Shown in pieces: positions 1 to 8,355 of a stretch of 53,657 bases of DNA. Source of the stretch: an uncultured Lachnospiraceae bacterium (GTDB lineage Bacteria > Bacillota > Clostridia > Lachnospirales > Lachnospiraceae); contig CAMWPB010000029.1 of NCBI GenBank assembly GCA_947176065.1, positions 1-53,657 on the forward strand, given 5' to 3'. The first letter of the stretch is position 1. Every line of letters starts with the position of its first letter. The translations under genes were made by a program, and so were the position numbers. The notes under the pieces were generated by a model. That model was not told the origin of the DNA. It worked only from the letters and a program-made list of their open reading frames with translations, and searched no databases.

Positions 1-1
1 A

Positions 2-211
2 AAACTGACACAGGCAGAACTTGTATACTATCCGACGCTGGAGGAGGGGAAACTGATCCTGACACCGGCATGGCACATTTATATTCCTATGAAAGAAATG
101 CAGGAGTCACTTGAGACCGGGGATCAGGCGTGGCAGGAAGCGGCCGCGAATGGTGCGGCATGGAATATTTATATGGATGCCGTGACGGGAGAATTGATAA
201 GGGTGGAATAA
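2..211 (+). CDS. C-terminal part of an exported protein of unknown function (partial)
   Basis: An open frame enters from the left edge and stops at 209-211, giving about 69 residues. The end reads AWNIYMDAVTGELIRVE. A very similar phrase, MDAVTGEL, occurs in the secreted protein at 26895-27719, so both may belong to one family with a PepSY-like repeat; that link is inference from the short motif. The stop is one base before the ATG of the next membrane gene, so this is probably the first visible gene of the ABC exporter operon and perhaps an extracytoplasmic accessory protein. The N-terminus, where a signal or lipobox would lie, is outside the window. Confidence 0.7.
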   Translation, partial: KLTQAELVYYPTLEEGKLILTPAWHIYIPMKEMQESLETGDQAWQEAAANGAAWNIYMDAVTGELIRVE

Positions 212-212
212 T

Positions 213-971
213 ATGAACGTTTTTTTGTGGAAGGACATGAAAAGAAGTTTTCTGAATATCGGTTTCTTTGGCGGGATGGCGGCGCTGACAATACTTTTGA
301 TGGCTGCGGTGGTGATGGGAGCGCCTCTTAACCGTACGCGGAGCAGTTACTATATTCTGGCCAATGTGTTTGGCGCTTCTGGGTTCACCCCTTTTGCGGC
401 TGTTTTTCCCGTGCTGGCTTATGCGACTCGTTTCTGTGAAGAATACCAGAGTGGGTATTACCGCATGATTTTTTCGAGGATGAGTCCGTTGCGTTTTGGA
501 AGTATCCGGATACTCACCGTTTCATTGTCAGGGGGTGTTATGCTGGCAGTTCCCATTGCGGCTGTCTGCATTGCGGCATATATTTTTGGTGTTTCAGGGG
601 TGCCGCAAGGTTCGGATGAGGGATTGTTGGATGGGACAATCATGCTTACCTATGTGATAAAATATGGGGATTGGTACATTGTGGCGGGGAAAACCGTGCT
701 TGGCTTTTTGTTTGGATGCGTATGGGCGCTTGTGGGATTTATGTTTGCTGTATGGATTCCAAACCGTTATGTTGCCCTGATTGCTCCTTTTGTATTATAT
801 GAATCTATGTGGATTGGGCTGGATGGAATCATATGGCTGAATCCAATCAGGCTTCTGCGGGGAGATGATGTAGGCAGTTATCCATTGGCGGCAGGAGCGG
901 AATGTGCATATCTGCTCGTTGTGTCGGCAGCAATTATGGCCGGACTTGTGAGGAGGTATCGGAATGGGTAA
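213..971 (+). CDS. ABC-2 type exporter membrane subunit
   Basis: The 252-residue protein is very hydrophobic, with about six predicted membrane segments (around residues 18-38, 55-70, 105-128, 160-182, 190-205 and 228-246). It opens with a short cytoplasmic stretch (MNVFLWKDMKRSF), typical of ABC-2 permeases. It starts two bases after the preceding stop and overlaps the next gene by 8 bases, so translation is probably coupled. The ATPase at 2521-3153 in the same operon supports a transporter role. The substrate cannot be read from sequence; lantibiotic immunity, peptide or drug export are all possible. No catalytic motif is expected in this subunit. Confidence 0.7.
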   Translation: MNVFLWKDMKRSFLNIGFFGGMAALTILLMAAVVMGAPLNRTRSSYYILANVFGASGFTPFAAVFPVLAYATRFCEEYQSGYYRMIFSRMSPLRFGSIRILTVSLSGGVMLAVPIAAVCIAAYIFGVSGVPQGSDEGLLDGTIMLTYVIKYGDWYIVAGKTVLGFLFGCVWALVGFMFAVWIPNRYVALIAPFVLYESMWIGLDGIIWLNPIRLLRGDDVGSYPLAAGAECAYLLVVSAAIMAGLVRRYRNG

Positions 972-1803
972 TATTGCGGTAATCGTAAGGGGGATGTTTT
1001 GGCAGGAGCATAGAAGCGGCAGGATTTTTATGGGATATCTTTTGGGCTTTGCAATCATGAGCTATTGGATGAACGGTTTTTTGCGGTATGTGGCTGACAC
1101 AGGAGAACCCATCAATATATTGGAAACCTTCTGTGTGGTAGAGCAGCATTATGTGAATATGCTGTTTTTGGTATTAGGGTGGCTTCTGGTGGTGGCGGAT
1201 GCTCCGTTTATGAAGGGGAATCTTGATCTGCTTCTGTATCGGTGTGGCAGAAAATGCTGGAATATGGGAATGCTTTTCTACATTTTGATACAGGCATTTC
1301 TCTACACGGCAGCTATGGCAGCATTTACTATAGTCATCAGCAGTTTTTTCGGATTTGTGGGGAACATGTGGAGCAGTCCGGTATATTTGCTTGCCCTTGA
1401 TGTCGGGAATGACCTTGGCAGCAAATATAATATTACGTTTCCGTGGCTTATGATGATGAAGGTTATGTCAGTTCCGCAGGCATTCGCAACGACGTTTATA
1501 TTCCTTTACCTGTATCTTGCTTTTATGGGTGTGCTTTTATACTCTGCAGCGCTGTTGTTTTCGGGGAATGCCGGAATTGTAGCTGTAATGGGGGTACATT
1601 TGGTCGGATATTTACGAATGATGGACGGGCATACGGAAACTTCTTTATTAGCAAGAGCTGTTCCGGGAAATTTTATAGACGGGACGCAGGCTTACTGGAA
1701 ATCCGCAGCTTTGTTTTTGGAATTGATTATTTTTCTGATGTTTTTATCCTCAATATTTGTAAAAAAAATAGAGTTTCATTCGGGAACGGAGGTAGAAGGA
1801 TAG
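964..1803 (+). CDS. ABC-2 type exporter membrane subunit
   Basis: A 279-residue polytopic protein with about six to seven hydrophobic segments; the last one (around residues 245-265) is followed by a short charged tail (KKIEFHSGTEVEG). It begins inside the end of the previous gene, after an AGGAGG at 951-956. Its stop TAG shares its last base with the GTG start of the next gene. Such tight packing of three membrane genes and an ATPase is usual for multi-component ABC-2 exporters. I do not recognise a named family beyond this architecture, and the substrate is unknown. Confidence 0.65.
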   Translation: MGNIAVIVRGMFWQEHRSGRIFMGYLLGFAIMSYWMNGFLRYVADTGEPINILETFCVVEQHYVNMLFLVLGWLLVVADAPFMKGNLDLLLYRCGRKCWNMGMLFYILIQAFLYTAAMAAFTIVISSFFGFVGNMWSSPVYLLALDVGNDLGSKYNITFPWLMMMKVMSVPQAFATTFIFLYLYLAFMGVLLYSAALLFSGNAGIVAVMGVHLVGYLRMMDGHTETSLLARAVPGNFIDGTQAYWKSAALFLELIIFLMFLSSIFVKKIEFHSGTEVEG

Positions 1804-2486
1804 TGCCAGAACGTATGTGTATCGGGGAAAATACGGGCGCAAGTATGTTCATCAGGCTGTTTGCCGGAGTGCCCTTCTCATATTTTGATGGGATACCACT
1901 CATTTCGTTTGGACAGTGGCTTCTGCCGGTTGGCATCTTTCTGCTTGCAGTGGGAATTTATGCGGAAAGGGATGAAAAGACGGATATGCTTTCAATGTAT
2001 CGTTATGGGAGCGTTTCCTGCTGGTGGAAAAAGCGCTTTGGAAAGCGTATGGCATTCAGTGTAAGGACAGCGGTATTTCTCCAGCTCATCGTTATTTCCT
2101 GCGATATTGCCGCCGGGAACATTTCAGCATTTTCCGCAGAGCTGCTTGCAAAAATCAGTATCCTATGGCTGCTCCATAGTGCCAGTATGGCGGCACTGTC
2201 TGCTTTGCTGGAATTGTTTCCCGTAAGGCGCTTTGCTCCGGGGGCGTTATTCCTGTTGGAAGGCGTGACATTTATCATCGGCTGCCGGGCTCGTGTGGTT
2301 TCCCATGCGATGTATGGAATGTGGGGGATGTGTCTGCAAAGCAGCCTGTGTGAAGCAGGAGGTTTTCCGGCCGGAGCGATTATTGCCGTAGAAGCAGCTT
2401 TGGCGGCGGCCGCTTTTTTTATCGGACATCAATATATAAAAAGGGGAAAATTTTATTATCATAGGGAGATGGCTGACGGAGTCTGA
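1803..2486 (+). CDS. Third membrane subunit of the ABC exporter operon
   Basis: I place the start at GTG 1803, which overlaps the preceding stop (TAGTG) and has GGAGGT at 1788-1793 with 9 bases of spacing. The frame is open much further upstream, but that part lies inside the previous gene. The product is 227 residues with about five to six hydrophobic segments and Arg/Lys-rich loops between them. It probably completes the membrane portion of the transporter. It has no recognisable enzymatic motif. The order of three membrane genes then an ATPase is less common than ATPase first. Confidence 0.62.
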   Translation: MPERMCIGENTGASMFIRLFAGVPFSYFDGIPLISFGQWLLPVGIFLLAVGIYAERDEKTDMLSMYRYGSVSCWWKKRFGKRMAFSVRTAVFLQLIVISCDIAAGNISAFSAELLAKISILWLLHSASMAALSALLELFPVRRFAPGALFLLEGVTFIIGCRARVVSHAMYGMWGMCLQSSLCEAGGFPAGAIIAVEAALAAAAFFIGHQYIKRGKFYYHREMADGV

Positions 2487-2520
2487 GATTCGTTACTTGA
2501 GAGAGGAAGAGGTTGTAAAT

Positions 2521-3153
2521 ATGGCGGAGGTAATCCGGGTAGAGAATGTAACAAAAAAATTTGGCGATGTTGTTGTGCTTGACCGTATTAATATCTGTTT
2601 TGAAAAAGGAAAAATTTATGGGATTATAGGCAGGAATGGTTCAGGCAAGACTGTTTTATTTAAAACAATGATCGGCTATATAAAGCTGACCGGCGGAAGG
2701 GTTGTGGTAGGAGAAAAGGAGATAGGAAAAGATATAGACTTTGCGGACAATATGGGAATTATTATTGAAAATCCGGGATTTCTAAGCCGGTATACAGGAT
2801 ATAAAAATCTGGAATTTCTGGCGTCTATCCGCAAACGGATAGGCACGATACAGATCAGGGAGAGCATGGAGCGGGTAGGTTTAGATCCTGACAGCCGAAA
2901 AAAAGTCGGAAAGTATTCGCTTGGGATGAGGCAGCGGCTTGGTATCGCACAGGCGATTATGGAAAACCCGGACATTTTGATACTGGATGAACCGATGAAC
3001 GGACTTGATAATCAGGGAGTAGAGGATGTGAGGAACATTCTTTTAGGACTGAAGAAAGAAGGTAAAACCGTAATACTTGCCAGTCATAATAAAGAGGATA
3101 TCGAAGTTTTGTGTGATACCGTATATGAGATGGATCATGGCAGACTGATATGA
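2521..3153 (+). CDS. ABC transporter ATP-binding protein
   Basis: ATG 2521 (MAEVIRVENV) is preferred over the in-frame TTG at 2497 because GAAGAGG lies about 8 bases upstream. The 210-residue protein has all ABC ATPase signatures: Walker A GRNGSGKT (37-44), signature SLGMRQR (133-139), Walker B ILILDEP (152-158) and switch His189 in ILASHN. It is shorter than the 230-300 residues usual for drug and lantibiotic ATPases and lacks a C-terminal extension. It powers the exporter whose membrane parts are the three upstream genes. It is the last gene of the operon; a new promoter follows at 3241. Confidence 0.9.
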   Translation: MAEVIRVENVTKKFGDVVVLDRINICFEKGKIYGIIGRNGSGKTVLFKTMIGYIKLTGGRVVVGEKEIGKDIDFADNMGIIIENPGFLSRYTGYKNLEFLASIRKRIGTIQIRESMERVGLDPDSRKKVGKYSLGMRQRLGIAQAIMENPDILILDEPMNGLDNQGVEDVRNILLGLKKEGKTVILASHNKEDIEVLCDTVYEMDHGRLI

Positions 3154-3240
3154 GGGAGTGCAGTGCGTATAAAGCCGTCATGGAGCATTGCATGGAAGAA
3201 AAAATGTAATGCGAGATGGCTGTCAGGTGTAGCAAGGGTG

Positions 3241-3269
3241 TTGGAATCTACAGCAAAAGATGGTAAAAT
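3241..3269 (+). promoter_or_regulatory. Promoter for the diguanylate cyclase gene
   Basis: TTGGAA (3241-3246), a 17-base spacer and TAAAAT (3264-3269) match a housekeeping sigma factor promoter. The predicted start of transcription is about 50 bases upstream of the ATG at 3326. Confidence 0.6.
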
Positions 3270-3325
3270 AAATATAATTCGAGAAAATTTTGAACGCGGA
3301 ATAGGATGATGGGAGGAGAAAAGAC

Positions 3326-4558
3326 ATGTATCATTGTCAAATTTGTTATTACATGATCACAGAGCAGGATGAGCTGTTTTCCGTTTTGAAAGGGCTTCTT
3401 CCACTACCGCATTTTGCGCACGAATATCTGTTAAGCGCAGGGGTGGATGAGATGATGGCGGGCAGAGCAGATGTAATTCTGGCGGATATCAGACAGATGC
3501 AGACTGAGGAGACAGTTGCAACCCTGCTTTCATGTAAAAAGAAAGAGGCAGATTTGATTTTGCTTGCGGATAAGAAACAGGCGATGTCTTTCGCCTTGCA
3601 GGATGATATGCGTATCACGGATATCTGGGTGATGCCGCTTTCAGAGGCCGGGTTCAGGTTTCACCTGGTTCGCTGGCAGAAAACTTACAAGATGAGTAAG
3701 GACTTCTGGCAGACACGGCTTTATCTCGATACGACGATTAACTGCGTGCCCCATCTGGTCTGGTATAAGGATAAAGAGGGCGCGCACATGAAGGTCAACG
3801 AGGCGTTTTGCAAAGCGGTCAATAAGACCATGGAGCAGATTGAGGGACGCGGTCATTATTATATATGGGATATCGAGCCGGAGGAGTATGCCAAAGGCGA
3901 GTTTATCTGTATGGAGTCGGAGTATGAGGTGATGGATAAGAGAGAAACCTGTATTTTCGATGAGACGGTTAAAATCGGTGACAGTATGCGTGAGTTGAAA
4001 ACCTATAAGTCGCCTCTGTTTGATTTGGACGGAAGCGTTATGGGAACCGTGGGCGTTGCGATTGACGTGACGCAGGAGAGGCTTTACGAGCAGATGATGA
4101 TTAGGAATGCAAACACGGACTTCCTGACGGGATTGTATAACAGACGGTATGTGTATGAGTTTATCGATAAACATGAGAATGGTCACATAGCGGTGTACTG
4201 TATTGATCTGGACCATTTTAAGAGTGTCAATGATATATACGGCCATCATGAAGGGGATAAGGCGCTGGTTCTCACGGCAAAAACGCTTCAGGATACCGTA
4301 CCGGAGGGTTTGATTGCCCGCATGGGAGGCGACGAGTTTTTGGTAGTGTTGACCGGGGAGCACACCGAAGAAGAAGTAGAACAGACAAGGAAGATGCTCA
4401 AGGATCGGCTTGACGGGGAATACGCGAAACATGAAAACTTTAAAAAAGTTTCCGCCAGCGTGGGTTCCTCTTATGCCCGGACAGGGCGGGAAACGTTCCA
4501 CCACCTGTTCCACAGAGCCGATGAAATGATGTATCGGGAGAAGGAGAGCAACAGATAA
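3326..4558 (+). CDS. PAS-GGDEF diguanylate cyclase
   Basis: This 410-residue cytoplasmic protein starts at ATG 3326 behind GGGAGGAG. The C-terminal GGDEF domain (about 245-405) carries the intact active-site motif MGGDEF (333-338), and NADTDFLTGLYNRRY near 258-272 marks its start. The middle (about 130-245) is PAS-like, with LVWYKDKEGAHMKVNEAF and a C-terminal VAIDVTQERL linker. The first 115 residues resemble a response-regulator-like fold without a clear phospho-acceptor. There is no RxxD inhibitory site just before GGDEF, so feedback inhibition by c-di-GMP may be absent. It makes c-di-GMP from two GTP. The PilZ protein at 21106 is a possible receptor. Confidence 0.9.
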   Translation: MYHCQICYYMITEQDELFSVLKGLLPLPHFAHEYLLSAGVDEMMAGRADVILADIRQMQTEETVATLLSCKKKEADLILLADKKQAMSFALQDDMRITDIWVMPLSEAGFRFHLVRWQKTYKMSKDFWQTRLYLDTTINCVPHLVWYKDKEGAHMKVNEAFCKAVNKTMEQIEGRGHYYIWDIEPEEYAKGEFICMESEYEVMDKRETCIFDETVKIGDSMRELKTYKSPLFDLDGSVMGTVGVAIDVTQERLYEQMMIRNANTDFLTGLYNRRYVYEFIDKHENGHIAVYCIDLDHFKSVNDIYGHHEGDKALVLTAKTLQDTVPEGLIARMGGDEFLVVLTGEHTEEEVEQTRKMLKDRLDGEYAKHENFKKVSASVGSSYARTGRETFHHLFHRADEMMYREKESNR

Positions 4559-4577
4559 AGAGTGGTAAAAAATTCTG

Positions 4578-4606
4578 TTGTATTTCGCGGTCAATTCGGA
4601 TATAAT
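4578..4606 (+). promoter_or_regulatory. Promoter of the 6S RNA gene
   Basis: TTGTAT (4578-4583), a 17-base spacer and a perfect TATAAT (4601-4606). Transcription should begin near 4613, the left side of the predicted closing stem of 6S RNA. Confidence 0.75.
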
Positions 4607-4612
4607 AGAGGT

Positions 4613-4797
4613 AACCTGAAATGCGCGACAAAGTCTTGTTATTTTGAACCTACAGATACTTTAAACGGGATTCCTACATTGTCATATAGATGTCAGGCCT
4701 CCAGCCTTTTGGGCACTCAGCAGTGGAAGACAGAAGTATGGTTGCGGTTACCCACCTAGCATTGCTAGGAGTCAAAATACAAGATCCGGCATTTTGG
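4613..4797 (+). ncRNA. ssrS: 6S RNA
   Basis: About 185 bases between a strong promoter and a terminator, with 6S features. A long closing stem pairs the 5' segment TCTTGTTATTTTGA (4634-4647) with TCAAAATACAAGA near 4772-4784; it extends outwards through GAAATGC and GCATTTTGG. The central part has GGTTACCCACC followed by a small hairpin CCTAGCATTGCTAGG, as in the 3' side of the 6S bubble of Bacillus 6S-1, which contains ACCCACCTAG. 6S RNA mimics an open promoter and binds the housekeeping RNA polymerase. A long frame reading into ddh from 4690 crosses this RNA and is not the gene start. Exact ends are inferred. Confidence 0.82.
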
Positions 4798-4815
4798 GGG
4801 TTATACAAAAGATGG

Positions 4816-4846
4816 AAAAGCAGTCGTCTTGTACGGCTGCTTTTGC
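4816..4846 (+). terminator. Rho-independent terminator after 6S RNA
   Basis: AAAAGCAGTCGT (4816-4827) pairs with ACGGCTGCTTTT (4833-4844) with one G-T pair. The U-rich side follows directly. It lies between the 6S RNA and ddh, so some read-through could supply ddh mRNA. Confidence 0.65.
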
Positions 4847-4866
4847 AGGTATGGAGGACAGAGAAA

Positions 4867-5853
4867 ATGAGCATAAAAATCGGAATATTAGGTTACGGGA
4901 ATCTGGGCCGCGGTGTAGAGTGTGCCATCAGACAAAACCCAGACATGGAACTGACAGCGGTTTTCACAAGAAGAGAGCCGGGGCAGGTGTCGATCCTGAC
5001 TGAAAACGCGGCGGTCTGTCATGTGTCCGAGGCGGCGGCATGGAAGGATAAAATCGACGTGATGATATTATGCGGCGGCAGCGCGACGGATCTGCCGGAA
5101 CAGACACCGGCTTATGCGAAGCTGTTCAATGTGGTGGACAGCTTTGACACTCATGCCAATATACCGAAGCATTTTGACAACGTGGACGCTGCAGCGAAAG
5201 AAGCCGGAAAAGTGGGAATCATTTCTGTGGGCTGGGACCCGGGGATGTTTTCCTTAAACAGGATGTATGCTTCCGCCATTTTACCAAGAGGAAAGGACTA
5301 TACTTTCTGGGGGAAGGGTGTCAGTCAGGGGCACAGCGATGCGATTCGCCGGATTGAGGGAGTGAAGAATGCCAAACAGTATACCATCCCGGTGGAGGCG
5401 GCTCTTGAGGCAGTGAGAGAGGGGAAAAATCCTGAACTTTCCACCAGAGAAAAACATACGAGAGAATGCTTTGTGGTGTTGGAAGAGGGGGCGGATGCGG
5501 CGAAAGTCGAGCAGGAGATTAAGACCATGCCCAATTACTTTGCGGATTATGATACCACGGTACATTTTATCAGCGAGGCGGAGCTTCTCAGAGATCACAG
5601 CGGCATTCCGCACGGCGGCTTTGTGCTCCGCAGCGGAAAGACAGGCTGGGAGGAGGAGAACAGCCACTTGATTGAATATCGGTTGAAGCTGGATTCCAAC
5701 CCGGAGTTTACCTCCAGCGTGATTATTGCTTATGCGAGGGCGGCTTATCGACTTTATAGAGAAGGGCAGACGGGTGCAAAGACCGTGTTTGATATTCCGC
5801 CGGCCTATTTGAGCGCGAAGAGCGGGGAAGAGCTGCGGGCGGCTATGTTGTAG
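4867..5853 (+). CDS. ddh: meso-diaminopimelate D-dehydrogenase
   Basis: ATG 4867 follows GGAGG at 4853-4857 and gives 328 residues, the usual length of this enzyme. It begins MSIKIGILGYGNLGRGVE, a Rossmann NADP-binding glycine motif (9-16), and continues with VFTRR and a conserved DSFDTHANIP segment seen in Ddh proteins. The enzyme makes meso-DAP in one step from L-tetrahydrodipicolinate, ammonia and NADPH, feeding lysine and peptidoglycan synthesis. It is the single-step alternative to the acylated DAP routes. I see no independent promoter between the 6S terminator and the start, so it may depend on read-through or on a weak promoter. Identification is firm. Confidence 0.92.
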   Translation: MSIKIGILGYGNLGRGVECAIRQNPDMELTAVFTRREPGQVSILTENAAVCHVSEAAAWKDKIDVMILCGGSATDLPEQTPAYAKLFNVVDSFDTHANIPKHFDNVDAAAKEAGKVGIISVGWDPGMFSLNRMYASAILPRGKDYTFWGKGVSQGHSDAIRRIEGVKNAKQYTIPVEAALEAVREGKNPELSTREKHTRECFVVLEEGADAAKVEQEIKTMPNYFADYDTTVHFISEAELLRDHSGIPHGGFVLRSGKTGWEEENSHLIEYRLKLDSNPEFTSSVIIAYARAAYRLYREGQTGAKTVFDIPPAYLSAKSGEELRAAML

Positions 5854-5889
5854 AAGTTTATAGGAAATGGAGATGCCAACGGCAGACGA

Positions 5890-5937
5890 GGGCTTTACGG
5901 GTGAATGAAAAGGATTTGACCGTGAAGCCTTTTCTTT
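5890..5937 (+). terminator. Terminator after ddh
   Basis: GGCTTTACGG (5891-5900) pairs with CCGTGAAGCC (5920-5929), with one G-T pair, followed by TTTTCTTT. The 19-base loop is long. Confidence 0.7.
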
Positions 5938-6004
5938 ATACAATAGATACTATTTCCGCCTCTGGACGCATAGTAATAGAGGAGGAAACGGGAAGGGCTG
6001 CGAT

Positions 6005-8278
6005 ATGAGATTTGACGGAAAGCAGCTGGCAAAGCTGGCTCTTATTTTTTTCGGCCTGTTATTTATTGTCTGTCTTTTTCTGGGAAGGCGGGAGCAGGAG
6101 AAAAAGCCTTCACAGCCGGAGGGGGAGCGGATTACGGTGGAGGATGTGGAGATTCTGTTGGATGCCCTGGATGTCTCCTTTTCGATACCGGCATCCGACG
6201 ATGAGGGACGCAGGCAGAGCGGTCAGGCGTTGTCAGAAGAAGAAAATACATATTTTACATATGGGCAGTATCTGGCACTGTGTGAAAGTCTGGAGACCGG
6301 GGAATGGGGACTTCCCGATTATGGGGGACGTTATGAGCCGGAACAGGGACTTTTGAAGGAAGACTGGTATCGGGCATTCCGCATTTTTCTGGCCTACCTC
6401 GATACGGAATCCTCAATCTGGGAGACTACGGTTTTTATACTGAAAACGGATCGGGAAAAGGCGGAGGCATACACGGAAAACGGCGCGATGCAGGGCGCGT
6501 GTCCGTATGCTTCGACAGCTTTTGCGGAGAGTGAACTGCAGGAGTTAAAGGTTTATGTGCAGGGCAATACGCTGCTGACCATTGTGGAAGTGCTGCCGGA
6601 GGATCATTATCTGGGAAGCGTCTGGGTGATGGAAAACAAAGACGGCATGTTGGATTGCTTTTATCATCAGACCGTATTCCGGGCGGCGCTTTCCGGGGAT
6701 GCCCTTAAAAATCCGCCGGAGCGGGAGCAGATTGCGGATCTGACCTTTCGGGACGGGCGTATTGTGGAGACAGAGGCGCGCAGGGAAAAAATTCACGGAA
6801 GGCTGCTGCGGGCTTCGGCTCAGGAATTGGAGATCGAGGACTACGGTGTTTATCAGATTGCGGAACAGATGGAGGTCTATAAGCTTTACGGGAGTCTGAA
6901 AACGCTGGAGCAGGCACAGCTGCGGGTGGGCTGTGCGGATACGGATTTTGTTGTGGAGCAGGGAAAGGTGTATGCCTGTCTGGTATCCGAGGAGGCAGGG
7001 GCGGATCAGATCCGTGTCCTCCTAAAGAACACGGAGGCCGGCAGTAATTTCCACGAGACAGTGGGCATTTTGGTGGACGGTGAAAAGATACGGCTGCGGA
7101 GTGACCAGATGGTCGTGGGGGAGCGCAGAACCTATCGGAGCGCGAATCTGACGGACAAGGTCACGGTGGAAATGGAGGGGAGCGGCAGGGCGGATCATGA
7201 TTATCGTGGAGCCATTGAATGTCTGCGTATGGAACAGGGAATTGTGCTGATCAATGAGCTGCCATTGGAGGAATATCTCTATGCCGTGGTGCCGAGCGAG
7301 ATGCCTGCCTCCTATCCGCAGGAGGCTTTGAAGGCCCAGGCGGTGTGTGCCAGAACTTATGCGTACCGCTATATTTTGCGGGCGGGAATACCGGAACTTG
7401 GCGCACATGTGGACGATACCACATCCTATCAGGTCTATCATAATATAGAGGAGCATGCGGCAGCCACCACGGCAGTCAAAGAGACGGACGGGATTCTTCT
7501 TACCTATGAGGGGGAAGCGGCGGGGAATTATTATTACTCCACTTCCTGCGGGACGGGAACGGATGTGATAAGCTGGCAGGGCGGGAACGGAGAGGAGGTT
7601 CCTTATCTGCAGGGGGTGCGTGTGAGCACATCTGAAGATTCAGACGCGGAGGATTTGCGGGACGAAGAGGTTTTCCGGCAGTTTATTACCCATACTCACG
7701 AGGAAGATTTGGAGAAGGATGAGCCCTGGTACCGGTGGAGTTATCATGTGGAAGAACTGGATGAGAAGAATTTGTATGCCCGGTTGAAGGAGCGCCATGA
7801 AAAAGCGCCGGCTTTTGTCCTGACAAAAGCAGAAGGGGATTACTATGTGTCGGAGCCGGTGGAAAAGCCGGGAAAAATTAAGAGGATAGAAGTGGTGAAG
7901 AGGGGCGCGGGAGGGATCGCGCAGGAGTTGACCATCGAGGCGGAGAAAGCGACGTATAAGGTGCTTTCCGAATACAATATCCGCTATGTTCTCTGCGACG
8001 CGAAAAGTGTGGTCAGGAAACAGGACGGGAGTGAAACCGTGCCGGGAACGCTTCTTCCCAGCGGCTTTTTTGTGATAGATGCCGATTATCAGGCTGGAAA
8101 AGCCGGAGAAAATGTGGTAGGATATACGTTGACCGGGGGCGGCTTTGGCCACGGTGTCGGCATGTCCCAGAACGGGGCCAAGGCGCTGGGAGAGCAGGGA
8201 GCCGACTATGGGCAGATTCTTTCCATGTTTTATCCCGGGTGTGAGGTTACGGATGCCGAAGCGTTGAGAGAGCAGTAG
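6005..8278 (+). CDS. Membrane-anchored SpoIID/LytB-domain protein
   Basis: The 757-residue protein has an N-terminal membrane anchor (about 10-27) and then an extracellular region. The SpoIID domain runs from about residue 410, with LPLEEYLYAVVPSEMPASYP near 419-438 and KAQAVCARTYAY just after. It closes with GGGFGHGVGMSQNGA near 710-724. SpoIID-type enzymes are lytic transglycosylases that cleave denuded glycan. The first 400 residues are not a family I recognise, and an insertion of about 150 residues separates the two conserved SpoIID parts. Its length is roughly twice that of B. subtilis SpoIID, so it is more likely a vegetative or germination-related SpoIID/LytB paralogue than SpoIID itself. 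Confidence 0.82.
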   Translation: MRFDGKQLAKLALIFFGLLFIVCLFLGRREQEKKPSQPEGERITVEDVEILLDALDVSFSIPASDDEGRRQSGQALSEEENTYFTYGQYLALCESLETGEWGLPDYGGRYEPEQGLLKEDWYRAFRIFLAYLDTESSIWETTVFILKTDREKAEAYTENGAMQGACPYASTAFAESELQELKVYVQGNTLLTIVEVLPEDHYLGSVWVMENKDGMLDCFYHQTVFRAALSGDALKNPPEREQIADLTFRDGRIVETEARREKIHGRLLRASAQELEIEDYGVYQIAEQMEVYKLYGSLKTLEQAQLRVGCADTDFVVEQGKVYACLVSEEAGADQIRVLLKNTEAGSNFHETVGILVDGEKIRLRSDQMVVGERRTYRSANLTDKVTVEMEGSGRADHDYRGAIECLRMEQGIVLINELPLEEYLYAVVPSEMPASYPQEALKAQAVCARTYAYRYILRAGIPELGAHVDDTTSYQVYHNIEEHAAATTAVKETDGILLTYEGEAAGNYYYSTSCGTGTDVISWQGGNGEEVPYLQGVRVSTSEDSDAEDLRDEEVFRQFITHTHEEDLEKDEPWYRWSYHVEELDEKNLYARLKERHEKAPAFVLTKAEGDYYVSEPVEKPGKIKRIEVVKRGAGGIAQELTIEAEKATYKVLSEYNIRYVLCDAKSVVRKQDGSETVPGTLLPSGFFVIDADYQAGKAGENVVGYTLTGGGFGHGVGMSQNGAKALGEQGADYGQILSMFYPGCEVTDAEALREQ

Positions 8279-8355
8279 CTATTTTGTCCGCATCATCCGG
8301 GGTTAGAAAGCTGTCTTAAAAATATAAAGTGAGATAACGGGAAACAATCGGGAGT

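Noticed and set aside
4690..4866. A longer ddh start within the 6S RNA
   Set aside because: The upstream part crosses the 6S RNA and terminator. ATG 4867 has a good ribosome site and gives the family length.
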